Shown piece after piece: positions 17,225 through 26,422 of a stretch of 64,000 nt of DNA. Source of the DNA: Rhizobium sp. P40RR-XXII (GTDB lineage: Bacteria > Pseudomonadota > Alphaproteobacteria > Rhizobiales > Rhizobiaceae). Location of the stretch: contig NZ_JABAII010000005.1 of NCBI RefSeq assembly GCF_012641405.1, positions 248,001 through 312,000 of the forward strand, in the 5' to 3' direction. Under the pieces are notes generated by a model, which worked only from the letters and a program-made list of their open reading frames with translations, was not told the DNA's origin and made no database searches. Position numbers and translations under genes: made by a program. Positions within the stretch are counted from its first letter, which is position 1, and the number at the start of each line of letters is the position of its first letter.

Positions 17225-17709
17225 GCCAACGCGCCATCAAGATCTCCGAACCACGCTCCGGCCTCAGCGTCTTTGCGCCACTGCTGGAGGCCAAGGCGCC
17301 TGACAACGCGACCTTTCTCTGGACCTATCTCAGCGAACCGCGGATAGTCGGCGGTATTCATGCCATGTGGACCGGCCCGGAAATCTCCTGCCCGATCCCG
17401 CCGGCGCATCTGAAAGGTGCCTCCCATGCCACCGCTTTGCCGGCCGAGAATGCGACGCTGACACCACAGCCCGGCGATATCGTGCTGAGCTATGTGCCGC
17501 CGCGCATGTGGGGCGGCAATCCCGATGCGATCTTCGACATCGGCCTGTTCTATGGGCAGGGCGCGCGCCTGCTCTTCCCGATCGGCTGGCTGGCCGGCAG
17601 CGTCGTCGCGCAGGTGCGCCCAGACGAACGCGAACAATTCGCCGCAGCCTGCGGCGTCATCCGCCGTAACGGTGCCTGCGATGTCACCTTCGAGCGGGCG
17701 GAGATCTGA
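17221..17709 (+). CDS. DUF3830-family protein
   Basis: 162 residues, starting in an ATGA overlap with the GntR stop. Features recalled from DUF3830 (cyclophilin-like fold): P-GDIVLSYVPPRMWGGN, FDIGLFYGQGARLLFPIGWLAGSVVAQV. The family is uncharacterised; members recur beside GntR regulators and ABC transporters. No signal peptide, so cytoplasmic. A role in ring- or ester-type catabolism of the imported compound is a guess. Confidence 0.75.
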   Translation: MSQRAIKISEPRSGLSVFAPLLEAKAPDNATFLWTYLSEPRIVGGIHAMWTGPEISCPIPPAHLKGASHATALPAENATLTPQPGDIVLSYVPPRMWGGNPDAIFDIGLFYGQGARLLFPIGWLAGSVVAQVRPDEREQFAAACGVIRRNGACDVTFERAEI

Positions 17710-17710
17710 T

Positions 17711-18064
17711 ATGGCGGCGGCAAGCGACGACAGTTTCGAGCTCTTCGACCTGAGGATTGAAGCCGTCATTCCCGACGGCAAGCCGATCTATTGCGGCGCC
17801 AAGCCGGGCGACTATTTCGAACTCAAGGGCGAAATGCTGTCTTTGCCGCCGGGCCAGGGCTTTTCGATCTATTCCATATCGGCCGTCCTGCCGCTGCTTG
17901 CGGCCAAGCAACGGCCCACCCACAAGAACGACTGGATGACCTCGGACGCCGAAATCGCCTGCCCCGACCCCAACTGCGCGAGCCGGCTGCGGATCGTCAG
18001 GACGGGCAAGCGGCGATTCAGCCATGCCGAAACGACGGCCGTGCCATTGCCCGAAGGAGAATGA
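17711..18064 (+). CDS. TIGR04076-like small protein
   Basis: 117 residues, one base after the DUF3830 stop. It has GAKPGDYFELKGEMLSLPPGQGFSIYS, a central KNDWMTSDAEIACPDPNCASRLRIVRTG with two cysteines (CPDPNC), and a Glu-rich end. This resembles the TIGR04076 family of unknown function; assignment is from memory. Translationally coupled to its neighbours on both sides (ATGA into the aldo/keto reductase), so it very likely works in the same pathway. Confidence 0.65.
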   Translation: MAAASDDSFELFDLRIEAVIPDGKPIYCGAKPGDYFELKGEMLSLPPGQGFSIYSISAVLPLLAAKQRPTHKNDWMTSDAEIACPDPNCASRLRIVRTGKRRFSHAETTAVPLPEGE

Positions 18065-19125
18065 ACCGCATGACCGCCAAGACTTTTGAGCTCAGCCCGG
18101 GATACGAGATTTCGCGCGTCATCCGCGGCGGCTGGCAGCTTGCCGGAGGACATGGCGCGATCGATCGCGCGCAGGCCGTGACCGACCTGATCGCCGCCTT
18201 CGATGTCGGCATCCGCACCTATGACTGCGCCGATATCTATACGGGCGTCGAGGAGCTGATCGGCGAAGCGCGCGCGCAGCTTCGCAACGAACGCGGCACC
18301 GAGGCCGCGGGCGCGATGAAGGTGCACACCAAGCTCGTGCCCGATCTGGAGAAGCTGGCAACGATCAGCCGCGACTATATTCGCGGCATTGTCGACAAGT
18401 CGCTGCGCAAGCTGAAGACCGAACAGCTCGATCTGGTGCAGTTTCATTGGTGGGATTACTCCCTGCCCGGCTATCTCGAAGCCCTGAGCTGGCTCGACGA
18501 GATGCGCCGCGAAGGCAAGGTGCGCAATGTCGGCACGACCAATTTCGATACGCCGCATATTTCAGAGATCCTTAAAGCCGGCATTCCGCTGGTCAGCCAG
18601 CAGCTGCAGTATTCCGTTCTCGATCAGCGGCCGTCGCGCCGCCTCGCCAAGCTCGCCGCCGAAAATAACGTGAGATTCCTCTGCTACGGCTCGGTGGCCG
18701 GCGGCTTCCTGAGCGACAAATGGCTGGGACAGCCGGAACCCGAAATGCCGCTCGAGAACCGTTCGCTCGTCAAGTACAAGCTGATCATCGATGATTTCGG
18801 CGGCTGGGAGCTGTTCCAATCGCTGCTCGGCGCGCTGAAGGCCATCGGCGATCGCCATGGCGTCGATATCGCGACGATTGCCAGCGCCTGGGTGCTGGAG
18901 CAGCCGCAGGTGGCTGCAGTCATCGTCGGCGCCCGCAATCAGGCGCATGCGCTCGCCAATGCCAGGATCATGGATATTGCACTTTCGGATGAGGACCGTC
19001 GGCAGATCGCCGGCATCATCGGCCAAAGCGCTGGCATTGAAGGCGACGTCTATACGCTGGAGCGCGACCGCACCGGCAGACACGGCTCGATTATGCATTA
19101 CAACCTCAATGCGGGGAAAGTATGA
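18061..19125 (+). CDS. Aldo/keto reductase
   Basis: 354 residues, TIM-barrel NAD(P)H-dependent oxidoreductase. Seen: VIRGGWQLAGGHG, GIRTYDCADIYTGVEELIGEA (Asp and Tyr of the tetrad), K in KVHTKLVPD, QLDLVQFHWWDY (His), NVGTTNFDT, and the cofactor-binding end AAVIVGARNQAHALANA. The start overlaps the previous stop (ATGA); an internal ATG nine bases on is an alternative. Probably reduces or oxidises the carbonyl/alcohol group of the imported substrate. Confidence 0.85.
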   Translation: MNRMTAKTFELSPGYEISRVIRGGWQLAGGHGAIDRAQAVTDLIAAFDVGIRTYDCADIYTGVEELIGEARAQLRNERGTEAAGAMKVHTKLVPDLEKLATISRDYIRGIVDKSLRKLKTEQLDLVQFHWWDYSLPGYLEALSWLDEMRREGKVRNVGTTNFDTPHISEILKAGIPLVSQQLQYSVLDQRPSRRLAKLAAENNVRFLCYGSVAGGFLSDKWLGQPEPEMPLENRSLVKYKLIIDDFGGWELFQSLLGALKAIGDRHGVDIATIASAWVLEQPQVAAVIVGARNQAHALANARIMDIALSDEDRRQIAGIIGQSAGIEGDVYTLERDRTGRHGSIMHYNLNAGKV

Positions 19126-19550
19126 ACCAGGAATCGCCCCTCTTCCGGAAAGCCAGTGCCGAAGTTCTCGATTTCCATCGCTTCTTCGAAGCCTGGTATG
19201 ATGCGGCAACTGCGGACAACACCGATTTCGGCCGCTGCGAGCGCACCTTCGGTCATGCTTTCCACATGATCCCGCCGACCGGTCGCATCTTCGACCGCGC
19301 CGGGACCATCGAGCTGATCCGAGCAAACCGGGCGACTTTTCATAACGATTTCAGCATCGAGATTTCGGATATCCGCGCAAGCTTCGAGACTGAGGACACG
19401 ATCGTTCTTACCTATGTCGAAGCCCAGTCGCGCGGCGGCAAATACAGCCGCCGCCAGGCAAGCGCGCTCTTCATCGCAAGTTCATCGGCGCCCAACGGTG
19501 TCGAATGGCGGCATCTGCATGAAACCTGGCTGCAGATGCCGGAGAACTGA
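19122..19550 (+). CDS. NTF2-like (SnoaL/DUF4440-type) protein
   Basis: 142 residues with a cone-like NTF2 fold pattern: N-terminal helix VLDFHRFFEAWYDAATADN, then HAFHMIPPTGRIFDRAGTIELIRANRATFHNDFSIEISDIR, and a closing strand VEWRHLHETWLQM. Such proteins may be isomerases, hydrolases or ligand binders. ATGA overlap with the aldo/keto reductase stop places it in the same operon. Confidence 0.65.
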   Translation: MNQESPLFRKASAEVLDFHRFFEAWYDAATADNTDFGRCERTFGHAFHMIPPTGRIFDRAGTIELIRANRATFHNDFSIEISDIRASFETEDTIVLTYVEAQSRGGKYSRRQASALFIASSSAPNGVEWRHLHETWLQMPEN

Positions 19551-19603
19551 CAGGTTCTGAAAAAACAGAAATGAAAATCGTTGACCGAACAAGGGGAACA
19601 AAG

Positions 19604-20860
19604 ATGAAGAAGACGATATTTCAAATCAGCACCGCCCTGGCGCTTCTGGCCGGAGCCGGAGCCGCCAATGCTGCCGACTGCAAGGTAACGGTGGGCCTCG
19701 TGATGGAGCTGACCGGCCCGGCCGGCGAGTACGGCCAGGCGGGCGCCAAGTCCGTCGAGATGGCCTTCCGAGATATCAATGCCGCCGGCGGCGCTCACGG
19801 CTGCGATCTGGTGACGGATACGCGCGACAGCCAGAGCCAGGGCAATGTCGCGGTCGATGCTGCTACCCAGCTCGTGCAGGTCAAGAAGGTTCCGGCCATC
19901 ATCGGCGGCATCATTTCTTCGGTGACGATCCCGATCCTGACCTCGGTCACTGCGCCCGCCAAGATCGTGCAGGTATCGCCCGCCGCCTCATCACCGACGC
20001 TGACGGCGCTCGGCCGTGACGGCAAGACGAACGGCATCTTCTTCCGCACCATCACGTCGGATTCGCTGCAGGGCATAGCAGCCGCAAAATATGCGATCGA
20101 CAAGGGCTTCAAGAAGCTCGCGATCATCCACGTCAACAACGATTTCGGCGTCAACATGGTCGCCGAATTCTCAAAGGCCTACAAGGCGCTCGGCGGCACG
20201 ATCGTCTCGACGACGCCCTACAATGAAAAGCAGTCGAGCTATGCCTCCGAAGTCACCGCCAGCATGGGCGGTGATCCGGACGGCCTCTACCTCGTCAGCA
20301 CGCCGGTCGACGGTGCAACCATCGCCCGCACCTGGATCTCGCAGGGCGGCCCGCAGAAATTCCTGCTCAATGACGGTATGAACAGTCCCGACTTCATCGA
20401 TTCCGTCGGCGCCGACTATCTGAAGGAGGCCTATGGCACGTCCTCGGGCACGACGCCGACGCCATCGACTGACTACTTCAACAAGAACTACAGGGATTTC
20501 TCAGGGATAGAGCCGACCAATCCGGCTGCGGACCGCGCCTATGATGCCGGCGCGATCGTCGGTCTCGCGCTTGCGATCGCCGGCGACGACACGTCCAAGC
20601 TGAAGGACGATATCTACAAGGTCGTCGATCCCAAGGGCACGCCGATCTATGCCGGCAAGGAAGAATTCGCCAAGGCGCTCGACCTGATCAAGGAGGGCAA
20701 GTCGATCCGCTACGAAGGCGTCATCGGGCCGGTCTCCTTCGATCCGTATGGCGACATCACCGGTCCCTTCCGCCTTTGGAAGATCAGCGACGGCAAGGTC
20801 GTCACCGATGGCGAACTCAAAATGGAAGACGTTTCCGCGCTGAAGGACAAGATCAAGTAG
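19604..20860 (+). CDS. Liv-type ABC transporter substrate-binding protein
   Basis: 418-residue periplasmic protein of the LivJ/type-I class. Signal peptide MKKTIFQISTALALLAGAG (cleavage near ANAADC). Body: VGLVMELTGPAGEYGQAGAKSVEMA, DTRDSQSQGNVAVDAATQLV, IGGIISSVTIPILTSVTAPAKIVQVSPAASSP (quoted in part). AAGGGGAAC precedes the ATG. It ends the rightward operon, and its permease and ATPase partners are the divergent livGFHM genes. The ligand is unknown. Confidence 0.88.
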   Translation: MKKTIFQISTALALLAGAGAANAADCKVTVGLVMELTGPAGEYGQAGAKSVEMAFRDINAAGGAHGCDLVTDTRDSQSQGNVAVDAATQLVQVKKVPAIIGGIISSVTIPILTSVTAPAKIVQVSPAASSPTLTALGRDGKTNGIFFRTITSDSLQGIAAAKYAIDKGFKKLAIIHVNNDFGVNMVAEFSKAYKALGGTIVSTTPYNEKQSSYASEVTASMGGDPDGLYLVSTPVDGATIARTWISQGGPQKFLLNDGMNSPDFIDSVGADYLKEAYGTSSGTTPTPSTDYFNKNYRDFSGIEPTNPAADRAYDAGAIVGLALAIAGDDTSKLKDDIYKVVDPKGTPIYAGKEEFAKALDLIKEGKSIRYEGVIGPVSFDPYGDITGPFRLWKISDGKVVTDGELKMEDVSALKDKIK

Positions 20861-20880
20861 GCCATCGTTTCTGCAAACGG

Positions 20881-20906
20881 CGAGGCGCATTTTCCGATGC
20901 GCCTCG
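20881..20906 (+). terminator. Terminator-like hairpin after the Liv binding-protein gene
   Basis: Perfect 10-bp stem CGAGGCGCAT / ATGCGCCTCG with loop TTTCCG, 20 bp after the stop codon. No T-run follows, so it may end or merely stabilise the transcript. Confidence 0.55.
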
Positions 20907-20989
20907 CGGGAAACATTCTGGCGCAATCCCTTCGGCGGCTCACCTGTCGTGACAGCCATCTGGCATAGGTATTGAAAGATCGTTCGCTG

Positions 20990-22288
20990 ATGCCCAGCCC
21001 CGTTGCTCGCCCCACCAATCCGACCTTGTGGACGCTGACGGCAGGCCCCGCCCCCGAACTTTCGCGCGATGTTCCCTCCCGCTCAGACGTCGTCGTGATC
21101 GGCGGCGGCTTCACGGGCCTGACCGCAGCCCTTCATCTTGCCCGTGCCGGCCGCTCCGTCATCGTCCCTGAGGCAGGGCGATTAGGTGCCGGTGCGAGCG
21201 GCATGAATGCCGGCTTTGTCGTCCCGAATTTCGCCAAGGCCGATCCGGCGACCGTTCGCCAGAAGCTGCCGCGCGACAGGGCCGATGCTCTATTGTCGCT
21301 CGTCGGCATAGGAGCAGACGAGGTCTTTGCGACCATTGCGGAAGAGAAGATTTCCTGCGACGCCGCGCAGACCGGCTGGCTACAGCCGGCCTATGGCGAC
21401 GACATGGCTGCGATCTTGCGTCAAAGAGCACAGGATTGGACGGAGCTTGGCCGTCCAGTTGAATTTCTCGACGCACGCGCCATCCAGGACGAAACGGGCA
21501 TGGATATCTATTCCGGAGGATTGATCGATCATTCCGGCGGCACCATCCATCCGCTGAATTATCTCTACGGACTTGCCGGCGCGGTCATGCGGCGCGGCGG
21601 CGCGATCTGCGAAAACAGCATGGTCGAGCGCGTCGAACGACATGGCGGCACATGGCGCGTCAGTCTCGCGGGCCACGAAATAGAAACGGATGCCGTCATC
21701 CTCGCCACCAACGCCTTTACCGATGGCATTGCCGCGCGCATGGGGCGAACCGGCGTACCGCTGAAAGTCTATCAGGTCGCAACCAAGCCGATTGATGCCG
21801 AGACCGTCGCGCGGATCGCGCGGCATCGGCGGCCGGTCGGCGATACGCGCTCCAACCTTTTCACCTACCGGCTCGATCGCGACAACAGGCTGATCAGCGG
21901 CGGCATGGCGATCAATCCGATCGGCGCCTTCGACCGCGTTGGCCGCGCCGTCGTTGACCGGCTCGCATCCGAACTCCGCCTGCCGCGCCATCCAGGCGTA
22001 GAGATCGTTTGGAGCGGAATGGCGATCATGACGCCGGATTTCCTGCCGCGCCTTTACCGTTTCGGTGACGGCTTCTTCGGAGGGATCGGCTGCAACGGCC
22101 GCGGCGTCGCCATGACCGCCCAGCTCGGCCAAATCCTTGCGAGATTGGCGCTCGGCGAAACGGCGGCATCGCTGCCGATCCCGCTGCAATCCAGCCGTCC
22201 GCTGCCATTCCACCGCTTCACGCCCGTCGTCGCTTCGCTTGCGCTCGCGCATGCGCGCTTTGAAGACTGGCGAACCGCGCGTCGGTAG
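20990..22288 (+). CDS. FAD-dependent amine/amino-acid oxidoreductase (DAO family)
   Basis: 432 residues. The dinucleotide fold is at ~30-60 (DVVVIGGGFTGLTAALHLARAG), followed by GRLGAGASGMNAGFV, a middle TDAVILATNAF and a C-terminal GYFGG-like motif FGDGFFGGIGCNGRGVAMTAQLGQ. The pattern resembles PuuB-type gamma-glutamylputrescine oxidase and glycine oxidase. The ATG at 20990 is preferred to an in-frame TTG at 20972, though neither has a strong ribosome site. Separated from the Liv operon by a hairpin; a functional link is possible but unproven. Confidence 0.78.
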   Translation: MPSPVARPTNPTLWTLTAGPAPELSRDVPSRSDVVVIGGGFTGLTAALHLARAGRSVIVPEAGRLGAGASGMNAGFVVPNFAKADPATVRQKLPRDRADALLSLVGIGADEVFATIAEEKISCDAAQTGWLQPAYGDDMAAILRQRAQDWTELGRPVEFLDARAIQDETGMDIYSGGLIDHSGGTIHPLNYLYGLAGAVMRRGGAICENSMVERVERHGGTWRVSLAGHEIETDAVILATNAFTDGIAARMGRTGVPLKVYQVATKPIDAETVARIARHRRPVGDTRSNLFTYRLDRDNRLISGGMAINPIGAFDRVGRAVVDRLASELRLPRHPGVEIVWSGMAIMTPDFLPRLYRFGDGFFGGIGCNGRGVAMTAQLGQILARLALGETAASLPIPLQSSRPLPFHRFTPVVASLALAHARFEDWRTARR

Positions 22289-22463
22289 CTGGGTGAGAAC
22301 ATCGATGATTATCAATGACGACGCAGTTTCAGGCAGCAATTGACTATTAATTCTATAGAGAAAGAAACGAAGACGCGACCGCACCGCCAAAAACGAAATG
22401 GCTTTTCTCGAACCACCGCCTTGAATGCGGCATCGTGGCGCCGAATGAAATCGGAGCCTGCTC

Positions 22464-23681
22464 ATGAACACGCAATTGCACCATATCAACGCCACGCATC
22501 CCGAGGCGGCTTTGCTGGAGACCGAGCAACAGGCGCTGGCTGTTGCGCAGGAGCTTGCCGAGCGCTTTGCCGCCACCGCCTCGGAGCGCGACAGCGAGAG
22601 GTTGCTCCCCTTTGCCGAAATGGACGCGCTGGCTCTATCCGGACTGCTGGCGATTACCGTTCCCGAGGAATATGGCGGCCTGGATGTCTCCAATGCCACG
22701 CTGGCGGAGATCACCGCGATCCTGGCTGAGGCCGACGGCTCGATCGGGCAGATCCCGCAGAACCATTTCTACATCCTCGAGGCTTTGCGCATCGATGGTT
22801 CGGAAGATCAGAAGCGTTATTTCTTCGGCCGCGCATTGGCGGGCGATCGCTTCGGCAACGCTCTCTCCGAACGGGGCACGAAAACGGTCGGGCATTACGA
22901 CACGCGCATCACCCGCGACGGTCCCGGCTATCGCATCAACGGCCGCAAATTCTATTCGACGGGTGTTCTCTTTGCCGATTGGGTCACCGTCTTCGCGCTG
23001 GATGAAGCTGACAAGCTGGTCATGGCTTTCGTTCCGAAGGGCACGGACGGCATCGAAATCATCGATGATTGGGATGGCTTCGGGCAGCGCACGACGGGCA
23101 GCGGCACCACGGTCCTCAACAATGTCTATGTGAATGCCGACCATGTCGTCCTCCATCACAAGGGTTTCGAGCGGCCAACGACGATCGGCTCTGTCGGCCA
23201 GATCATCCATGCCGGCGTCGATCTCGGCATCGCGCGAGCCGCCTTTGCCGAGACGCTGGATTTCGTGAAGACCCGATCCCGCCCCTGGATGGATAGCGGC
23301 GTGGAGCGCGCCAGCGACGATCCGCTGACCATCGCCAAGGTCGGCCAGATCGCTATCCGGCTCGAAGCCGCGACCGCAACCATCGAGCGCGCCGGCCGCA
23401 AGGTCGATGCCGCGCAAGTCGAGACGACCGAAAAGAGAGTGGTCGAAGCGACGCTTGCCGTTGCGGCAGCGAAGGTGCTGACGACGGAAATCGCCATCGA
23501 GGCGACGAACACGCTGTTCGAGCTTGCCGGGACGGCATCGGTGAAGCTCGACCTCAATCTTGACCGGCACTGGCGCAATGCCCGCACGCATACGCTTCAT
23601 GACCCGGTTCGCTGGAAATATCACGTTGTCGGCAATTACCACCTCAACGACGTCATCCCGCCGAAGAACGGCGCGCTTTGA
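22464..23681 (+). CDS. SfnB/DszC-type flavin-dependent monooxygenase (acyl-CoA dehydrogenase fold)
   Basis: 405 residues, acyl-CoA dehydrogenase fold of the SfnB/DszC sulfur-acquisition branch: ALSGLLAITVPEEYGGLDVSNATLAEI, NALSERGTKTVGHYDTRI, GYRINGRKFYSTGVLFADWV, DDWDGFGQRTTGSGTT, and the C-terminal DLNLDRHWRNARTHTLHDPV. Known relatives use reduced flavin and O2 to oxidise sulfones or thiophenes; SfnB belongs to dimethylsulfone/methanesulfonate use. GGAG precedes the ATG. No flavin reductase gene is visible nearby. Confidence 0.82.
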   Translation: MNTQLHHINATHPEAALLETEQQALAVAQELAERFAATASERDSERLLPFAEMDALALSGLLAITVPEEYGGLDVSNATLAEITAILAEADGSIGQIPQNHFYILEALRIDGSEDQKRYFFGRALAGDRFGNALSERGTKTVGHYDTRITRDGPGYRINGRKFYSTGVLFADWVTVFALDEADKLVMAFVPKGTDGIEIIDDWDGFGQRTTGSGTTVLNNVYVNADHVVLHHKGFERPTTIGSVGQIIHAGVDLGIARAAFAETLDFVKTRSRPWMDSGVERASDDPLTIAKVGQIAIRLEAATATIERAGRKVDAAQVETTEKRVVEATLAVAAAKVLTTEIAIEATNTLFELAGTASVKLDLNLDRHWRNARTHTLHDPVRWKYHVVGNYHLNDVIPPKNGAL

Positions 23682-23693
23682 CGGAGAGACAAA

Positions 23694-23717
23694 AGCCCCC
23701 GCCATGACGCCGGGGCT
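23694..23717. terminator. Terminator between convergent sfnB-like and ftsZ2
   Basis: Imperfect hairpin with arms AGCCCC / GGGGCT and further pairing inside, preceded by AAAA and followed by CTAATATAAT, in the 82-bp gap between convergent stops. It can act in both directions. Confidence 0.55.
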
Positions 23718-23763
23718 CTAATATAATCAAAAGGTTAAGTCAGAGCCACCAAGCGGGAGCCCA

Positions 23764-24771
23764 TCAGTACCGGTCCATATTGATTTCCCCGGCCTGAACA
23801 GCAGACGCCGCGAGACTTTCCAGACCGGTTGCAACGACCGATACCCTGAACACGCCGTCGAGATTCTTGTCAAAGATCGCGCCGACAACGATATCGGCAT
23901 CAGTAAAGACTTCGTCGCGTATGCGACTGGCGGCCTCATCGACCTCGAACAGCGTCATATCCGTCCCGCCGGAAATGGAGATCAGCACGCCCCGCGCGCC
24001 TTTCATGCTCATGTCGTCCAGAAGCGGGTTGGAAACGGCGGCGTCGGCCGCTTTTAATGCGCGGCCTGGCCCTGACGCCTCGCCCGTTCCCATCATCGCG
24101 CGCCCCATTCCCCGCATTACGGATTTGACGTCGGCGAAGTCGAGGTTGATGAGACCTTCCTTGATGATCAGATCCGTGATGCAGCCGACGCCCGCGTACA
24201 GGACCCGGTCCGCAGTCACAAAGGCATTTGCGAAGGTGGTTGCGGCGTCCGCAATGCGAAACAGGTTCTGATTGGGGATGACGATAACAGTATCGGCACT
24301 TTTGCGGAGTTGCTCGATGCCCTCGTCGGCCGTACGCATGCGCCGGTTGCCTTCGAACGTAAAGGGCTTGGTGACGACGCCGACCGTGAGGATGCCCGCT
24401 TGCCGCGCGACCTGAGCGATGATTGGAGCAGCGCCGGTGCCGGTGCCGCCACCCATTCCGGCCGTGACGAAGCACATGTGCGTGCCCTGGAGGTGGTCCA
24501 TGATCTCATCAATGGATTCCTCAGCGGCGGCCCGTCCGATTTCCGGCAGAGAGCCTGCGCCGAGACCTTCCGTCACCTGTGCACCAAGTTGAATGCGCCT
24601 GGTCGCCTTCGACGTCGCAAGCGCCTGCGCATCCGTATTTGCCGCGATAAATTCAACGCCCTGAAGTTGTTGCGCGATCATATTGTTAATCGCGTTGCCG
24701 CCGCCACCGCCGACACCGACGACGGAAATCTTCGGTATCACCCCGGAAAGTGGTGTGCGGATGTCAGCCAT
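23764..24771 (-). CDS. ftsZ2: FtsZ2-type tubulin-like GTPase lacking the C-terminal tail
   Basis: 335 residues. The full FtsZ GTPase core is present: [15 protein letters not shown] at ~17-31, tubulin signature GGGTGTG at 107-113, and the T7 loop NLDFADV at 209-215 with the catalytic aspartates. The protein ends right after the core (AGEINMDRY), lacking the linker and conserved peptide that bind FtsA and ZipA. Sinorhizobium FtsZ2 is known to be short in this way. Start at the second ATG, which has GGAG 6 nt upstream; the first ATG (24783) has none. It stands alone, away from any division cluster. Confidence 0.92.
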   Translation of the reverse strand: MADIRTPLSGVIPKISVVGVGGGGGNAINNMIAQQLQGVEFIAANTDAQALATSKATRRIQLGAQVTEGLGAGSLPEIGRAAAEESIDEIMDHLQGTHMCFVTAGMGGGTGTGAAPIIAQVARQAGILTVGVVTKPFTFEGNRRMRTADEGIEQLRKSADTVIVIPNQNLFRIADAATTFANAFVTADRVLYAGVGCITDLIIKEGLINLDFADVKSVMRGMGRAMMGTGEASGPGRALKAADAAVSNPLLDDMSMKGARGVLISISGGTDMTLFEVDEAASRIRDEVFTDADIVVGAIFDKNLDGVFRVSVVATGLESLAASAVQAGEINMDRY

Positions 24772-25144
24772 GAAGGACTCCATTGGATCAATTTCATTCT
24801 CAATCGCGATCGCCTGCCCTTGTGAAAACGGACGTTGCAGCGATTCGCGAGAGAGGAGATCCTAGCGGGGAACGTGTGCGCATTACGGCATGTGCCAGCC
24901 GCCTCCACAGAATAATGATTTGAGCACAGGATTTGTGAGCCAGATATCAAAGCATGAACCGTCCAGCGTTGCGTGAAAAACCACAGCCGGAAGCGCGCGC
25001 TTAAAGCTGCTAAGTGTTCCGACCGTGGTCAGCACCACACCGGATACCAACAGCGTTAACCGATCTGAGCACGGGTGACGTCATCACCGGCGCAGATTGC
25101 GAGCCCACCCATTTTTTAGCCGCACCGCGTCGCCGCCCTCGTAT
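24772..25144. other. Gap upstream of ftsZ2
   Basis: 373 bp between ftsZ2 and the next leftward gene. It must hold the ftsZ2 promoter. I see no further gene, repeat or convincing hairpin. Confidence 0.45.
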
Positions 25145-26350
25145 TCAACTGTAGAGGCTGACCTCGGGGATCTTGTCGTTCAGCACGAACTCACCGACTT
25201 CCTTGGCCTTGTAGAAAACCGGATCGTGCAAGGTATGGGTCCGCACATTGCGCCAGAAACGGTCGAAACGATATTTCTCCGCGGTCGAACGCGCACCTGT
25301 GAGCTCGAAGACGCGCGAAGTGATATCAAGCGACACGTGCGTGGCATTCACCTTCGCCGCATAGGCTTCGGTCGCCGCCTCGCCGCGTTCCCGTGCCGTC
25401 GCCTTGTGCCCCTTGGCTAGAGCTTGCTGGACCGCTGCAGCAGCGCTATCGGCTAGAGCGGCGGATGCCTTCAGCGTGGCGGTAAATTCACCGACACGCT
25501 CGAGAATATAGGGATCGTCCGCTGCACGCTCGACACCAGAGGTAACCCAGGGCCGCGTTGTGCTCCGGACATAGTCGACCGCCTCGCGCAATGCGCCCTC
25601 GGCCGTGCCGAGATAGAAATTCACGAAAACAAGCTGAATGAGCGGAGTGTTGAATGTCGCAAGTACCGGTGCCTCGCCTCCGGTCGATGCCGCGCTGTCC
25701 AGATCCTCCTCATAAACGGGGAAATCATGGAACTCGACGCTGCCGCTGTCGGAGAGGCGCTGGCCGAAATTGTCCCAATCATCATTAGCCTTGTAGCCGG
25801 CTCGATTGGTCGGGGCCGCAAAGCCGACAATGCCGTCGTCCAGCGCGGCATTGGCGTTGATGTAATCGGATAGGTGAGCGGCCGTCGAGAAGGATTTGCG
25901 GCCATTCAGAACGTAGCCATTACCGCGGCGCGTCAGCACGAGGCCGGGATCGCGCGGATTGACGGCGGCGCCCCAATAAAGGCTGTTGGCGACCGTCTTG
26001 CCGCCGAACTCCTGCGCGCGCGCCTCATCGAAAGCCCAATAGACATATTGGCTGTTGACATAGTGATAGCCGAGAAGCTGGCCGATGGAGCTTTCTCCGC
26101 GCGCAAGAATGCGCACCAGACGCAAGCCATCCACCCAATCGAGACCGCCGCCGCCGATCTGCGGCGCGTGCAGGGCGTTCAGCAGGCCCGCATTCTTCAA
26201 CTTGACGATTTCACCGAGCGGCGGGCGACCTTCGCGGTCAAGCTCCGCGGCGCGCTTCGAAAGATCCGCGGCAATCGCTTCCGCTCTGGCAAAAAGGTCC
26301 TCCCGCGTGGCGTTTCGATTGCTCGCGAAGACAACGTTGGACTGGCTCAT
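25145..26350 (-). CDS. DszC-like flavin-dependent monooxygenase (acyl-CoA dehydrogenase fold)
   Basis: 401 residues, same fold as the sfnB-like gene but clearly diverged: LKNAGLLNALHAPQIGGGGLDWVDGLRLV, GNGYVLNGRKSFSTAAHLSDY, NDDWDNFGQRLSDSGSVEF, VRSTTRPWVTSGVERAADDPYILERVGEF and the closing DRFWRNVRTHTLHDPV. These motifs mark DszC/SfnB-type enzymes that need reduced flavin. It is leftward, directly downstream of a sugar-type binding protein, and the two may form an operon. Confidence 0.82.
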   Translation of the reverse strand: MSQSNVVFASNRNATREDLFARAEAIAADLSKRAAELDREGRPPLGEIVKLKNAGLLNALHAPQIGGGGLDWVDGLRLVRILARGESSIGQLLGYHYVNSQYVYWAFDEARAQEFGGKTVANSLYWGAAVNPRDPGLVLTRRGNGYVLNGRKSFSTAAHLSDYINANAALDDGIVGFAAPTNRAGYKANDDWDNFGQRLSDSGSVEFHDFPVYEEDLDSAASTGGEAPVLATFNTPLIQLVFVNFYLGTAEGALREAVDYVRSTTRPWVTSGVERAADDPYILERVGEFTATLKASAALADSAAAAVQQALAKGHKATARERGEAATEAYAAKVNATHVSLDITSRVFELTGARSTAEKYRFDRFWRNVRTHTLHDPVFYKAKEVGEFVLNDKIPEVSLYS

Positions 26351-26422
26351 GATGTGAACTCCGGTTCAGTGACGTAATCCGGCGGAATCAAAGGACCCCG
26401 CCGGAAGATCGAAGTCGGCAGC

